Assembly (NCBI RefSeq): GCF_001693385.1
Contig: NZ_CP016428.1
Location: 4,650,001-4,714,000 of the forward strand
Direction: 5' to 3'
DNA from: Bradyrhizobium icense
GTDB lineage: Bacteria > Pseudomonadota > Alphaproteobacteria > Rhizobiales > Xanthobacteraceae
Length of the DNA stretch: 64,000 nucleotides
Part shown: positions 40,435 through 49,646 of the stretch, in pieces
Position numbering within the stretch: position 1 is the stretch's first letter
Layout: every line of letters starts with the position of its first letter
Notes under the pieces: model-generated
What the model was told of the DNA's origin: nothing
Seen by the model: only the letters and a program-made list of their open reading frames with translations
The model's database searches: none
Position numbers and translations under genes: made by a program

Positions 40435-41010
40435 GTGGCGCGACGCAGGCCCGTGCCGGCGCTGCGTATCGAAGGCTATGTCATCGTTTCCGCCGACGGC
40501 ATGTTGGCGGACGCCCAGAACGTCATGCCGGACGAATTGAAGTTCGAGGGCGACAAGGCGTTTTTCACCGCCGCCCTCGACCGCGCCGACCTGATCCTGC
40601 ACGGCCGCAATTCCTATGAGGACCAACCGAATTCGCCGCGGCGCAAGCGGATCATCCTGACGCGCAAGGTCGAAGCGATTGCGCCCGATCCGACCAATCT
40701 AAAAGCCACGTTGTGGAATCCCGCGGGCGCATCATTCGAAGCCGCCTGCCATCATGCAGGCGTGGACACCGGCACCGTCGCCGTAATCGGCGGCCCCGGC
40801 GTGTTCGGTATGTTCATGGGCCGCTACGACGTGTTCTGGCTCTCGGTGGCACCGCATGTCCGCCTTCCCGCCGGCGAGCCTTGCTTCCCCGGCGTGCCGG
40901 CGCGTTCGCCGCAGGAAATCCTCGGCGCGCACGGACTGCACGCCGGCGAGCCGCAGATGCTTGATGCAACGCACGAGGTCACCGTCACGCCGTGGCGGCG
41001 CGGCGCTTAA
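40435..41010 (+). CDS. RibD C-terminal/dihydrofolate reductase-like protein
   Basis: The 191-residue protein starts at a GTG two bases after the preceding stop. Its fold signatures are EGYVIVSADGMLADA at the front, ADLILHGRNSYED (the GRxTYE-type region), RIILTRKVEA, and the nucleotide loop TVAVIGGPGVFGMFMG. It probably reduces a pterin- or pyrimidine-like substrate with NADPH, but such short stand-alone members are mostly uncharacterised. Tight linkage to the deacetylase gene points to co-expression without an obvious shared pathway. Confidence 0.8.
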   Translation: MARRRPVPALRIEGYVIVSADGMLADAQNVMPDELKFEGDKAFFTAALDRADLILHGRNSYEDQPNSPRRKRIILTRKVEAIAPDPTNLKATLWNPAGASFEAACHHAGVDTGTVAVIGGPGVFGMFMGRYDVFWLSVAPHVRLPAGEPCFPGVPARSPQEILGAHGLHAGEPQMLDATHEVTVTPWRRGA

Positions 41011-41143
41011 GGCGTCATTCTTTCGTCCAATCAAGCCCCACTGCAAACCCGGCCTCCGCCAGAGACTGCTTGACAGCGCGCGGGCGTGGTTCCAACCTGA
41101 AAAGAAAAAAGAAAAGCACACATTACATCGGGAGGACCACAAC

Positions 41144-42265
41144 ATGTTGAGGCGCGCTTCAACCATGCTTGCAGCGGTGACTCTTGGGTTCGTCACTGCT
41201 TTGACCGGGCCGGTTCAGGCCCAAACCGCCGAAAAGCCATTAGTGCTGAAGGGTCAGTCGACCCACCCGGCATCCTCGAACTTCCATCTCATCTTTAAGC
41301 TTTGGGCCGAGACCGTCGAAAAGATGACGGCCGGACGCCTCAAGATCGAGACGCTGCCGGCGGGAGCGATCGTGCCCCCGTTCGAGGTGTTTGACGCCAC
41401 CTCCAAGAACGTTCTCGATGTCGGCATGGGACCGTTCGGCTATATCCTCGGCCGCAATACCGCGACGATACCGATGTCGCACGGTCCGCTGTACGGCATG
41501 GACGGCTCGGACTACTGGGCCTGGTACTATGACGGCGGCGGCATGAAGCTGCTCGACGAGTTCTATCGCGACGTCCTCAAGCTGAACGTCGTCGGCTTCC
41601 CGATCCCGACCGATTACCCGCAGGGGATGGGCTGGTTCAAGAAGGAGATCAACAGCCTGGCCGACCTCAAGGGCCTAAAGTACCGGATTTATGGCATCGG
41701 CGCGGAGACCTACGGTCGGCTCGGCGTCTCCGTCGTCACCATTCCCGGCGGCGAGATCGTGCCCGCGATGGAGCGCGGCGTGATCGAGGGCGCCGAGTGG
41801 ATCAACTGCGAGGAAGACAAGAAGCTCGGCCTCCACCAGGTCGCCAAGCACTACTACACGCCGGGTATGCACGAGCCGGTCACCGGCGGCCAGTTGATGA
41901 TCAATGGCGACGTCTGGAAGAAGCTCACGCCGGACCTGCAGGAGATTATCAAAGTGGCGAGCGTCTATGCCACGACCACGCGCAATTTCGCCTTCAATCG
42001 CGAGACGGCGCACGCTTGCCAGGAACTGATCAAGGCGGGTGTCCAGATGCATCGCACACCCGACGAGGTCCTGAAGAACTTCCTCGACGAGTGGGAGAAG
42101 ATCCAGGCCGAGCACGCGGCAAAGAACCCCTTCTACAAGAAGGTCATCGATAGCCAGAAGGCCTATGCCGAACAGATCGTGCCGTTCAAGCTGTCCTGGT
42201 TCCCGCCGTACAATTTTGCCGGCGAGTACTACTGGAAGAACAAGATCTACCTGACCAAGAAGTGA
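41144..42265 (+). CDS. TRAP transporter substrate-binding protein (DctP family)
   Basis: The 373-residue protein has a signal peptide (residues 1-27, ending GPVQAQ) and the DctP fold: TAGRLKIETLPAGAIVPPFE, NVLDVGMGPFGYILGRN, DLKGLKYRIYGIGAETYGRL (with the conserved Arg that grips a carboxylate), PGGEIVPAMERGVIEGAEWI. It captures an organic acid in the periplasm for the DctQM permease. GGGAGG precedes the ATG; the long upstream frame is a shadow of the previous gene. The substrate is unknown; the length and the WAWYYDGGG segment suggest the larger alpha-keto-acid-type subgroup, which is inference. Confidence 0.94.
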   Translation: MLRRASTMLAAVTLGFVTALTGPVQAQTAEKPLVLKGQSTHPASSNFHLIFKLWAETVEKMTAGRLKIETLPAGAIVPPFEVFDATSKNVLDVGMGPFGYILGRNTATIPMSHGPLYGMDGSDYWAWYYDGGGMKLLDEFYRDVLKLNVVGFPIPTDYPQGMGWFKKEINSLADLKGLKYRIYGIGAETYGRLGVSVVTIPGGEIVPAMERGVIEGAEWINCEEDKKLGLHQVAKHYYTPGMHEPVTGGQLMINGDVWKKLTPDLQEIIKVASVYATTTRNFAFNRETAHACQELIKAGVQMHRTPDEVLKNFLDEWEKIQAEHAAKNPFYKKVIDSQKAYAEQIVPFKLSWFPPYNFAGEYYWKNKIYLTKK

Positions 42266-42288
42266 TCTCTCTTGCCGCATGAAGCGGA

Positions 42289-42322
42289 GGTGCTGGTGTC
42301 CGTACCGCCGGACGCCAGCACC
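42289..42322 (+). terminator. intra-operon hairpin after the dctP-type gene
   Basis: GGTGCTGGTGTCCG pairs with CGGACGCCAGCACC (one G-U pair) around TACCGC. No T run follows. Such hairpins after binding-protein genes commonly stabilise the upstream mRNA, so that more binding protein than permease is made. Confidence 0.6.
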
Positions 42323-42340
42323 GTATGAAGAGGAGTGATC

Positions 42341-42934
42341 ATGTCGGCGGACACCAGCAGTGCTTCGGTCCCGGGCAATCCGGGCGGCGAGTTCCCGCGC
42401 GCCTTTTATGAGATCATACGGGCGATCGACCGCTTCACCGACGTGACCGGCAGGCTCATTGCTCTAACAATGCTGTTTCTGATGGTGACGATCTCGTACG
42501 AGGTCGTCATGCGCTACGGATTCAACGCGCCGACCGTTTGGGTTTATGAGTCGAGCTTCATGGCCAATGGTTCGGCCTTCATGCTCGGAGCCGCATATGC
42601 GCTGTTGAAAGGCGCACACGTTCGCACCGACATCTACTGGGAGAATTACTCGGAGCGAAAGAAGGGCGTCGTCGACCTGATCTCCTACTTGTTATTTTTT
42701 TATCCGGCCATGATCACGTTCATGCTGATCAGCATTGACGACGCCTTGCACTCCTATGACACCGGCGAGCGCTCTCAGGAAAGCGTTTGGCGCGCGATCA
42801 TGTGGCCGTTCCGGGCCACGATCCCCCTGGCAGCCCTCCTTCTCATGATCCAGGGCGTCTCCGAGGTCCTGAAGTGCTGGTACCAGGTCCAGTTCGGCCG
42901 CGAGTTCGTGCACAGGGAAAAGATCGAGATATGA
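42341..42934 (+). CDS. TRAP transporter small permease (DctQ family)
   Basis: The 197-residue membrane protein has four predicted helices: GRLIALTMLFLMVTISYEVV, a segment around SSFMANGSAFMLGAAYALL, DLISYLLFFYPAMITFMLIS, and TIPLAALLLMIQGVSEVL. The MRYGFNAPTVWVYE and GAHVRTDIYWE segments are typical of DctQ. It pairs with DctM in the inner membrane. AGGAG precedes the ATG at 42341. Its stop overlaps the start of the next gene (ATGA). Confidence 0.94.
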   Translation: MSADTSSASVPGNPGGEFPRAFYEIIRAIDRFTDVTGRLIALTMLFLMVTISYEVVMRYGFNAPTVWVYESSFMANGSAFMLGAAYALLKGAHVRTDIYWENYSERKKGVVDLISYLLFFYPAMITFMLISIDDALHSYDTGERSQESVWRAIMWPFRATIPLAALLLMIQGVSEVLKCWYQVQFGREFVHREKIEI

Positions 42935-44349
42935 CCGGGCTCGAGCTCCTCGGACTTGTCATGCTCCTTGTGATGCTGGGAGCGATCTTCATCGGCCTGC
43001 CGATCAGCTTCACGCTGCTATTTCTGGCGCTGATGTTCGGCTACGTCGGCATGGGCGAGCGGGTCTTCAACCTCGCCTACCTCCAGACCATCGGCCTCAT
43101 GAAGCAAGACGAACTCGTCGCAGTTCCGATGTTCATCCTGATGGGGTTCGTCTGCGATCAGGCCGGACTGATGGAGCGACTGTTCAAGGCGTTCCGCGAC
43201 CTGTTTGCCCCGATCAATGGCGCACTCTACGTGGTCGTCATCCTCACGGCGACGCTGTTCGGCATCGCCGCCGGAACCGTCGGTGCGACGGTTACACTCC
43301 TCGGCATCATGGCTGGGCCGATGATGATCCGGGCGGGTTATGACGTGCGCATGTCGGCCGGCGCAATTGCGGCCGGCGGCACGCTCGGCATCCTGATCCC
43401 ACCGTCGGTGATGCTGGTCGTCATGGCGCCCGTGCTGGATATCTCGATTATCGATCTCTATGCGTCCGCCTTCGGCCCGGGTTTCCTTCTGTCCGCCATG
43501 TTCATTGCCTACACCTTGATACGCTCTCACTTCAATCCGAAGCTCGGCCCGCCCGTGCCGATCGAGGACCGGCCCGATTCGATGCGGATCGTGCTGTGGG
43601 AGTGTCTGGTCGGTCTTGTGCCGGTTACAGTCCTGACGATCGTTACGCTCGGTGCCATCCTCGCCGGAATCACAACGGCCGCAGAGGCCGCGGCGCTTGG
43701 CGCACTGGGGTCAATCGTGCTCGTCATTGCCTACGGCCGGTTCTCGTGGCGCGGATTGCTGGATGCCTGCTACGGCACACTTGCAACGACCAGCATGGTG
43801 CTCCTCCTCGCGGTAGCCTCCAACGTGTTCGGTTCGGTCTTCTCATGGCTCGGCACGGCAACCTGGATGACGAACGCCTTGCTGGCCTCGCCGTTGCCGG
43901 CCTGGGGCACCATGTCCCTGCTCCTGGGCCTGATCTTCCTGCTCGGCTGGCCATTCGAATGGCCGGCCATCGTGTTCATCTTCCTGCCGATGCTGGCCCC
44001 GGTGGCCAAGGGCCTGGGCTACGACATGGTCTGGTTCGGTTGCCTCGTCGCGGTCGTGCTGCAGACCGCCTTCCTGTCTCCGCCGGTCGCCATGTCCGCC
44101 TATTATCTTAAGCAGGTCGTCAAGGAGTGGAACCTGAGATTGATCTACCGCGGCATGGCCGACTTCATGGTCATCCAGTGCGTCTGCGTGGTCCTGGTGC
44201 TGGCCTTCCCGGCGATCGCAATGTGGTTCCCGCAATGGCTGCAGGCGCGCAGGATGGCAGCGCGCACTGCGCAGATCGAATACGTCGCGCCGCCGCAGAA
44301 TGCGGCCGCAGCGCTCGATGGCCCACGTGTTGCGATCCGGAATTTCTGA
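42931..44349 (+). CDS. TRAP transporter large permease (DctM family)
   Basis: The 472-residue protein has about twelve membrane helices and DctM signatures: AIFIGLPISFTLLFLALMFG, ELVAVPMFILMGFVCDQAGL, ATLFGIAAGTVGATVTLLG, GGTLGILIPPSVMLVVMAPV, and GITTAAEAAALGALGSIVL. It is the sodium-coupled transport subunit. A ~40-residue polar C-terminal tail (RMAARTAQIEYVAPPQN) extends past the last helix. Translation is coupled to the DctQ gene by a four-base overlap, completing a three-gene operon 41144-44349. Confidence 0.95.
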   Translation: MTGLELLGLVMLLVMLGAIFIGLPISFTLLFLALMFGYVGMGERVFNLAYLQTIGLMKQDELVAVPMFILMGFVCDQAGLMERLFKAFRDLFAPINGALYVVVILTATLFGIAAGTVGATVTLLGIMAGPMMIRAGYDVRMSAGAIAAGGTLGILIPPSVMLVVMAPVLDISIIDLYASAFGPGFLLSAMFIAYTLIRSHFNPKLGPPVPIEDRPDSMRIVLWECLVGLVPVTVLTIVTLGAILAGITTAAEAAALGALGSIVLVIAYGRFSWRGLLDACYGTLATTSMVLLLAVASNVFGSVFSWLGTATWMTNALLASPLPAWGTMSLLLGLIFLLGWPFEWPAIVFIFLPMLAPVAKGLGYDMVWFGCLVAVVLQTAFLSPPVAMSAYYLKQVVKEWNLRLIYRGMADFMVIQCVCVVLVLAFPAIAMWFPQWLQARRMAARTAQIEYVAPPQNAAAALDGPRVAIRNF

Positions 44350-44360
44350 CCGCGGCTTAG

Positions 44361-44813
44361 TTAGATGTCCCCGTAGGCCGGCTCGTTCGGCCGCGGACCC
44401 TTGCCGTAGCCCGCGATCATGAACAGGGCGCCGATGATCGACAGATTCTTCAGAGCCTCGATCAACGTCTTGGCATTCTCGGGCGCGGGCTGATTCCAGA
44501 AGTCGTGGAAGTAGAAGGTCGTGGCGAGCACGAAGAAGATCAGCAGGATTGCGAAGAAGCGCGCGGCGAAATTGACCGCGATCATCAGGCCGGCGAGTAT
44601 CTCAAAACCGCCGACGCCGAGCGTCAGCAATTGCGGCATCGGCATGCCCATCATGGATTCGAGCTGCGAGGCATAGGGCACAAGCAGCGCCGGAATCGTC
44701 ACCTTGGATGCGATGAAGTCTGCCGTCTGCTGTATCGCGAAGAGTTTGGTCGCTCCCGTGTACATGAAGAGCACGGCGAACAGGACTCGCCCGAAGGTAA
44801 CTAACGCTGGCAT
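44361..44813 (-). CDS. DoxX family membrane protein
   Basis: The 150-residue protein has four membrane helices and the DoxX pattern: FGRVLFAVLFMYTGATKLF, LLTLGVGGFEILAGLMIAVN, RFFAILLIFFVLATTFYFHD, and NLSIIGALFMIAGYGKGP. DoxX-like proteins are inner-membrane subunits linked to quinone or sulphur metabolism; most have no assigned role. I start at MPALVTFGR because GAGG lies before that ATG; an ATG eight codons upstream is possible. The gene is convergent with the TRAP operon, 11 bases away. Confidence 0.88.
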   Translation of the reverse strand: MPALVTFGRVLFAVLFMYTGATKLFAIQQTADFIASKVTIPALLVPYASQLESMMGMPMPQLLTLGVGGFEILAGLMIAVNFAARFFAILLIFFVLATTFYFHDFWNQPAPENAKTLIEALKNLSIIGALFMIAGYGKGPRPNEPAYGDI

Positions 44814-44967
44814 GGGATCGGCCTCACTGAATGGCATGCAAAGATAGCAGGCGGCGCGAAACGATTATGGGCGTTTCGTCACCGCTTTTCAAACGCTCAA
44901 ATCGAAACCATCCGCGCAGGAGCCTGCGCGCGACCCAACCAGACCTTCCGATAGAAGCAGAACCAAG

Positions 44968-45049
44968 GCGCTTTCTTGATCATAGCTTTTCAAGCGAAGC
45001 ATGCCCCGGCCTGATCCGAGGCCGGTAGCGGCCCGTCTGAAGAAAGCGC
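44968..45049. repeat. short inverted-repeat element (82 bp) with inner hairpin
   Basis: GCGCTTTCTT and AAGAAAGCGC bound the element, and CCGGCCT-GATCCG-AGGCCGG forms a strong inner hairpin. The motif TTTTCAAGCGAAGCATG inside it is, from memory, a frequent intergenic sequence in Bradyrhizobium. The hairpin might also end transcription from either side of the 284-base gap between the DoxX and malic enzyme genes. Confidence 0.65.
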
Positions 45050-45097
45050 GTCAGAACAAAGGCTGCATCCCGGTTTTGAATTAGTCTGAAGCCGGAT

Positions 45098-47407
45098 CTA
45101 CCCGAACAAGGTTGGCTGCTGACGGCCGGCGCGCTCCTGGGCTTCGACGGCGGCAACCGCCGTCATGTTGAGGATGCCGCGCGCCGTCACCCCCGGGGTG
45201 AGGATGTGCGCCGGGCGCGCCGGGCCGATCAGGATCGGACCGACGGGAAGCGCATCCGCCAGCGTCTTGATCATCTGGTAGGCGACGTTGGCGGTGTCGA
45301 GGTTCGGCATGATCAGGATGTTGGCATCGCCTTCCAGGTTCGAATGCGGCAGCACGAGTTTGCGCGCGGCGGCAGAGAGCGCGGTATCTCCCTGCATCTC
45401 GCCGTCGGCCTCGATCTCTGGATGCTTTTCCTTCAACAGCGTGGTGGCACGGCGCATCTTGCGTGAGGATTCCGTATCATAACTGCCGAAGTCGGAATGT
45501 GACACGAAGGCGACGCGCGGCTTCATGTTGAACCGCTGGACGTGGGTTGCCGCCAGCGACGCCACTTCCGCCAGTTCCTCGGCGCTCGGATTCGGACGCA
45601 CCTGGGTATCGGCGATGAAATAGGAACCCTTGCTGGTGATCATCATCGCCAGCGCCGCGAAATCGCTGACGCCCGGAAGGAAGCCGATGATCTCGCGGAC
45701 ATGGCGCAGATGGCTCATATAGCGGCCTTCGACGCCGCAGATCATGGCATCGGCCTCGCCGCGCACCACCGCCAGCGCGGCGATCACGGTGTTGTTGGTG
45801 CGAACCACGGTGCGCGCGGCCTCGGGCGTGACGCCGCGCCGTCCGGCCACGTCGATATAGGTCTGCACGTAGGAGCGGTAGCGCGGATCGTCTTCCGGGT
45901 TGACCAGATCGAAATCCTGCCCGGCCTTGATCGAGAGGCCGAACCGCTTGATCCGGGCTTCGACCACGGAAGGCCGCCCGACCAGGATCGGCCGCGCCAG
46001 CTTCTCTTCCAGCACGACCTGCGTCGCGCGCAGCACCCGCTGGTCCTCGCCCTCGGCATAGATCACGCGGACCGGCTGGGTCTTGGCCTTGGCGAACACC
46101 GGCTTCATGACGAGGCCGGAACGGAAGGCGAAGCGCTCCAGCAGCGCGGTATACTCCTCGAAATTCTTGATCGGGCGCGTGGCGACGCCGGATTCCATCG
46201 CAGCACGCGCCACCGCCGGCGCGATGCGCAGGATCAGCCGCGGATCGAACGGGCTCGGGATCAGCGAGCCTGGGCCAAAACCTTGCGTCTCGCCGCTGTC
46301 GAAACCCTGCGCCACCGCATCCGACGGCGGATCGCGCGCAAGCTGCGCGATGGCGTCGACGGCGGCATGTTTCATTTCCTCGTTGATCCCGGTGGCGCCG
46401 ACGTCGAGCGCGCCGCGGAAGATGAACGGAAAGCACAGGACGTTGTTGACCTGGTTCGGAAAGTCGGAACGCCCGGTGCAGATCATCGCGTCGGGGCGCG
46501 CCTTCCGGGCTTCGTCCGGCATGATCTCCGGGATCGGATTGGCCAGTGCCATCACCAACGGCTGGTCCGCCATCTGCGTGACCATCTCGGGCGTCAGCAC
46601 GTTCGGCGCAGACAAACCCAAGAAAATATCCGCGCCGCCGATCACGTCCGCCAGCACGCGCGCGTTGGTCTTCTGCGCATAGACCGCCTTCCAGCGGTCC
46701 ATCAGCGTGTTGCGCCCCTCATGCACGACGCCGTCGATGTCGCAGACCCAGATGTTCTTGCGCTGTGCGCCCATCGACACCAACAGATTGAGGCACGCGA
46801 TCGCCGCAGCGCCGGCGCCGGAGCAGACGATCTTCACATCAGGCAGCTTCTTGCCGTTCAACAGCAACCCATTGACGATGGCGGCACCCACGATGATGGC
46901 GGTGCCATGCTGGTCGTCGTGGAACACCGGGATCTTCATGCGCTCCTTGAGCTGCGCCTCGATCTCAAAACATTCCGGTCCCTTGATGTCCTCGAGATTG
47001 ATGCCGCCGAAGGTCGGCTCCAGCGCCGCCACCGTCTCGACCACCCGCTCGATCGTGTCGGCGGCGATCTCGATGTCGAACACATCGATTCCGGCGAATT
47101 TCTTGAACAGGACCGCCTTGCCTTCCATCACGGGCTTGGACGCCAGCGGGCCGATATTGCCGAGCCCCAACACCGCGGTACCGTTGGAGACCACGGCCAC
47201 GAGATTGGCGCGGGAGGTCAGCGACGCCGCTTCGGCCGGATTGTTGGCGATCTCGGTGCACGCCGCCGCTACGCCCGGCGAATAGGCCAGCGCGAGGTCG
47301 CGCTGGTTGGCGAGCGGCTTCGTCGCCTGGATCTCGAGTTTGCCGGGCCGCGGCAACTGATGATACGCCAGCGCCGCAGAACGCAGATCTTCAGAATAGG
47401 ACGACAT
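45098..47407 (-). CDS. maeB: NADP-dependent malic enzyme with phosphotransacetylase-like domain
   Basis: The 769-residue protein is the long MaeB form. An N-terminal malic enzyme domain (about 1-150: [60 protein letters not shown]) is followed by an NAD(P) domain (about 160-390, [16 protein letters not shown], with the dinucleotide loop GAGAAA). A C-terminal phosphotransacetylase-like domain occupies about 430-769 ([40 protein letters not shown]). It oxidatively decarboxylates malate to pyruvate; the last domain is regulatory (acetyl-CoA) rather than catalytic in known members. GGGAG precedes the ATG at 47407. In rhizobia such enzymes help use plant dicarboxylates. Confidence 0.95.
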   Translation of the reverse strand: MSSYSEDLRSAALAYHQLPRPGKLEIQATKPLANQRDLALAYSPGVAAACTEIANNPAEAASLTSRANLVAVVSNGTAVLGLGNIGPLASKPVMEGKAVLFKKFAGIDVFDIEIAADTIERVVETVAALEPTFGGINLEDIKGPECFEIEAQLKERMKIPVFHDDQHGTAIIVGAAIVNGLLLNGKKLPDVKIVCSGAGAAAIACLNLLVSMGAQRKNIWVCDIDGVVHEGRNTLMDRWKAVYAQKTNARVLADVIGGADIFLGLSAPNVLTPEMVTQMADQPLVMALANPIPEIMPDEARKARPDAMICTGRSDFPNQVNNVLCFPFIFRGALDVGATGINEEMKHAAVDAIAQLARDPPSDAVAQGFDSGETQGFGPGSLIPSPFDPRLILRIAPAVARAAMESGVATRPIKNFEEYTALLERFAFRSGLVMKPVFAKAKTQPVRVIYAEGEDQRVLRATQVVLEEKLARPILVGRPSVVEARIKRFGLSIKAGQDFDLVNPEDDPRYRSYVQTYIDVAGRRGVTPEAARTVVRTNNTVIAALAVVRGEADAMICGVEGRYMSHLRHVREIIGFLPGVSDFAALAMMITSKGSYFIADTQVRPNPSAEELAEVASLAATHVQRFNMKPRVAFVSHSDFGSYDTESSRKMRRATTLLKEKHPEIEADGEMQGDTALSAAARKLVLPHSNLEGDANILIMPNLDTANVAYQMIKTLADALPVGPILIGPARPAHILTPGVTARGILNMTAVAAVEAQERAGRQQPTLFG

Positions 47408-47662
47408 GTAGGCTCCCGCGTTTCCGGTCCCGAACTCTTGTCTTATTGATACTTCCAGATCAGGGTCGGTTTTCCGGCAAAATGAGGGGGATGTGAAGCA
47501 CGGGCGACCACTTGGATGCAACATCCGAGAACGCCGCAGTCAACAACGGCTCATCGACGACGAGCGGCAAATCCGGTAGCATATTCGTCTCCCTACCCCA
47601 TCCCCCTGGCCGACAATATGGCAAATTTGCCTCCCGCCACGTCGGCGACCGGAGCACAACTA

Positions 47663-49645
47663 ATGGTAAAGATACTGCTGGGTCTGGTCGCCGCGGTCGT
47701 GATCGCGGCGGGCGGCTTCTTCGGCTTCGAGTTCTACACCCAGCATCGAATCACGCGCGAGGTCGACGCCGCGTTCGAGCAGATCAGAGCCAGCGGCGGC
47801 AAGGCCAGCCACGGCAAGGTATCGTTCGACCTGAGAAGCCGCACACTCAGGATAGACGATATTGCCACGGAGTCGGCATCGCAGCCCCCGGTGAGCGTCA
47901 AGATTGCCAGCCTGACGGCCTCCGGCGTCGGCCTTCCCGACGCGGCGAAATTCTCGGCTGACAATGTCGAATGGACCGACCTGGAAGTCAGCGTTGCCAT
48001 CGCAGGCCCGACCGGCGGACACGTCACCTACAAGGTGCCGCAAATCAGCGTGAAGGACTATTCTGGCCCCGGCAGCCTGCCGGTGCGACCCGCTTCGGCT
48101 TCCATCGTCGAGGCCTATCGGGCCGCACTGGAGCAGTTTGCCGCCGTGTCCGCGTCATCCGTCGTGGTGCCAAGCATTGTCGGGACCATCAACTTCGGCG
48201 CAATCACGTCGGGCAATTTCACTTATTCGGGCACCGCGCTGCGGGACATCAAGAATGGCAAGATCGCGTCCATGCAGATCGAGCGGCTCGCCTTCACCGC
48301 TAACACCCAGCAAGCGGGCAAGGCCGACAAATTGACTGGCGAGATCGCAAATTTTGTTTCGCATGATTTCGACGCCGCCGCGGCTGCCGCCATCCTCGAT
48401 CCGCAGAAGGCAAACGACGACAAATACTATCGCTTCTACGGTCAAGCGACGGCAGGCGCCTATATCATCACGTCCGCCCAAGGCGTGCGTATGCGTATCG
48501 ACGGGATGACCATCGACGATGTCAGCCTGCGGCCGTCGCGGCTGCAACTTCCGACGCTGCTGGCGCTGATGCAGCCGGCCGGCGGCACTCCAACGGCGGC
48601 GCAGACCCGCGAGATGATGGACAAGATGGCGAAGGTCTACGAGGCCGTGCGCGTCGGAACTGCCGAGATGCGCGGCATCTCGGCGGAAACGCCGGAGGGC
48701 CCATTCAAGCTCGCAGCGGCCCGGTTCAACCTGGAAGACGGCAAGGTCGGCGAATTCGCGATCGAAGGACTCGATGGACGTTCTCCGAAGGGGCCCGTCA
48801 AGGTCGGACGCTTCGCGCTAAAATCCCTCGATGTCGCCGGTCTGCTGCGAATGGCGGCGCAATTCTCAAACCCGGGACAACAGCCGTCACCCGACAAGGC
48901 GCTGGCGCTGATTCCGCTGATCGAGGGCGTCGAACTCAACGGCCTCATGGCGCCGTTCAAGGACACTGGCAAACCGGTCAACGTCGACACTTTCAGCCTA
49001 GACTGGGGCCAGTTCGTTGGTCCGATCCCGAGCAAGGTACGGCTGAAGTTGAAGATGTCAGCACCGATCGACAGCAGTGATCCCAGGCAACAAATACTGC
49101 TTGGCGCCGGCTTGGACACCGCGGCGATCGACCTGGATGTCGGCGCAGCCTGGACCGAAGCGTCAAAATCGTTCGCACTAGAACCGGTGTCGCTCGAATT
49201 CGGCGGCCTGCTGAAGGCTTCGGCGCGCGTTTCGCTCTCCAGCGTTCCACGGGGACTATTCTCGCCAGATCTGGCGCGGGCAACAGCCATGGCGGCGGAA
49301 ATCGAGGCCGGGACGCTGGAATTCACGATGCACGATAGTGGTTTCCTCGACCTCGCGAACACACTAAACGCCCGCGTATTGAACGTCAGTCGCGAGGAAG
49401 CGCGGCGCAGCTTCGTCGACAAGATCAGAGATAGCGGCAGACACGTGGCGGCAACTAAGCCCGACGCCGCAGCTGCCGCAGAGATGTTGGCCCGCTTTAT
49501 CGAGACCCCGGGGCAAACGCTGATCATCAAGCTTGCGCCGATCGGCAAGGTCTCGGCACTGCGGTTCATCGAACTATTCAAAGCCGATCCGGATAATGCT
49601 AATGCGCTGGCGCAATTCCGGATCGAGGCTTCGACGGGGCTGTGA
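47663..49645 (+). CDS. large membrane-anchored hypothetical protein (660 aa)
   Basis: The ATG at 47663 follows GGAGCACAACTA. One N-terminal membrane helix (KILLGLVAAVVIAAGGFFGF) is followed by a long, mostly beta-rich periplasmic region with Gly/Ala-rich stretches. Patterns such as GKVSFDLRSRTLRIDDIATE and KVGEFAIEGLDGRSPKGPVKVGRFALKSLD recall the repeating-strand proteins of the AsmA/YdgA-like kind that bridge the envelope, but I cannot assign a family with confidence. No Cys-rich or catalytic motif is seen. It is divergent from maeB and convergent with aspS, so it is transcribed alone. Confidence 0.75.
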   Translation: MVKILLGLVAAVVIAAGGFFGFEFYTQHRITREVDAAFEQIRASGGKASHGKVSFDLRSRTLRIDDIATESASQPPVSVKIASLTASGVGLPDAAKFSADNVEWTDLEVSVAIAGPTGGHVTYKVPQISVKDYSGPGSLPVRPASASIVEAYRAALEQFAAVSASSVVVPSIVGTINFGAITSGNFTYSGTALRDIKNGKIASMQIERLAFTANTQQAGKADKLTGEIANFVSHDFDAAAAAAILDPQKANDDKYYRFYGQATAGAYIITSAQGVRMRIDGMTIDDVSLRPSRLQLPTLLALMQPAGGTPTAAQTREMMDKMAKVYEAVRVGTAEMRGISAETPEGPFKLAAARFNLEDGKVGEFAIEGLDGRSPKGPVKVGRFALKSLDVAGLLRMAAQFSNPGQQPSPDKALALIPLIEGVELNGLMAPFKDTGKPVNVDTFSLDWGQFVGPIPSKVRLKLKMSAPIDSSDPRQQILLGAGLDTAAIDLDVGAAWTEASKSFALEPVSLEFGGLLKASARVSLSSVPRGLFSPDLARATAMAAEIEAGTLEFTMHDSGFLDLANTLNARVLNVSREEARRSFVDKIRDSGRHVAATKPDAAAAAEMLARFIETPGQTLIIKLAPIGKVSALRFIELFKADPDNANALAQFRIEASTGL

Positions 49646-49646
49646 G

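Noticed and set aside
45542..47449. A 635-codon open frame on the plus strand opposite maeB
   Set aside because: It is an antisense shadow, rich in His, Asp and Arg, with no ribosome site; maeB is well conserved on the other strand.
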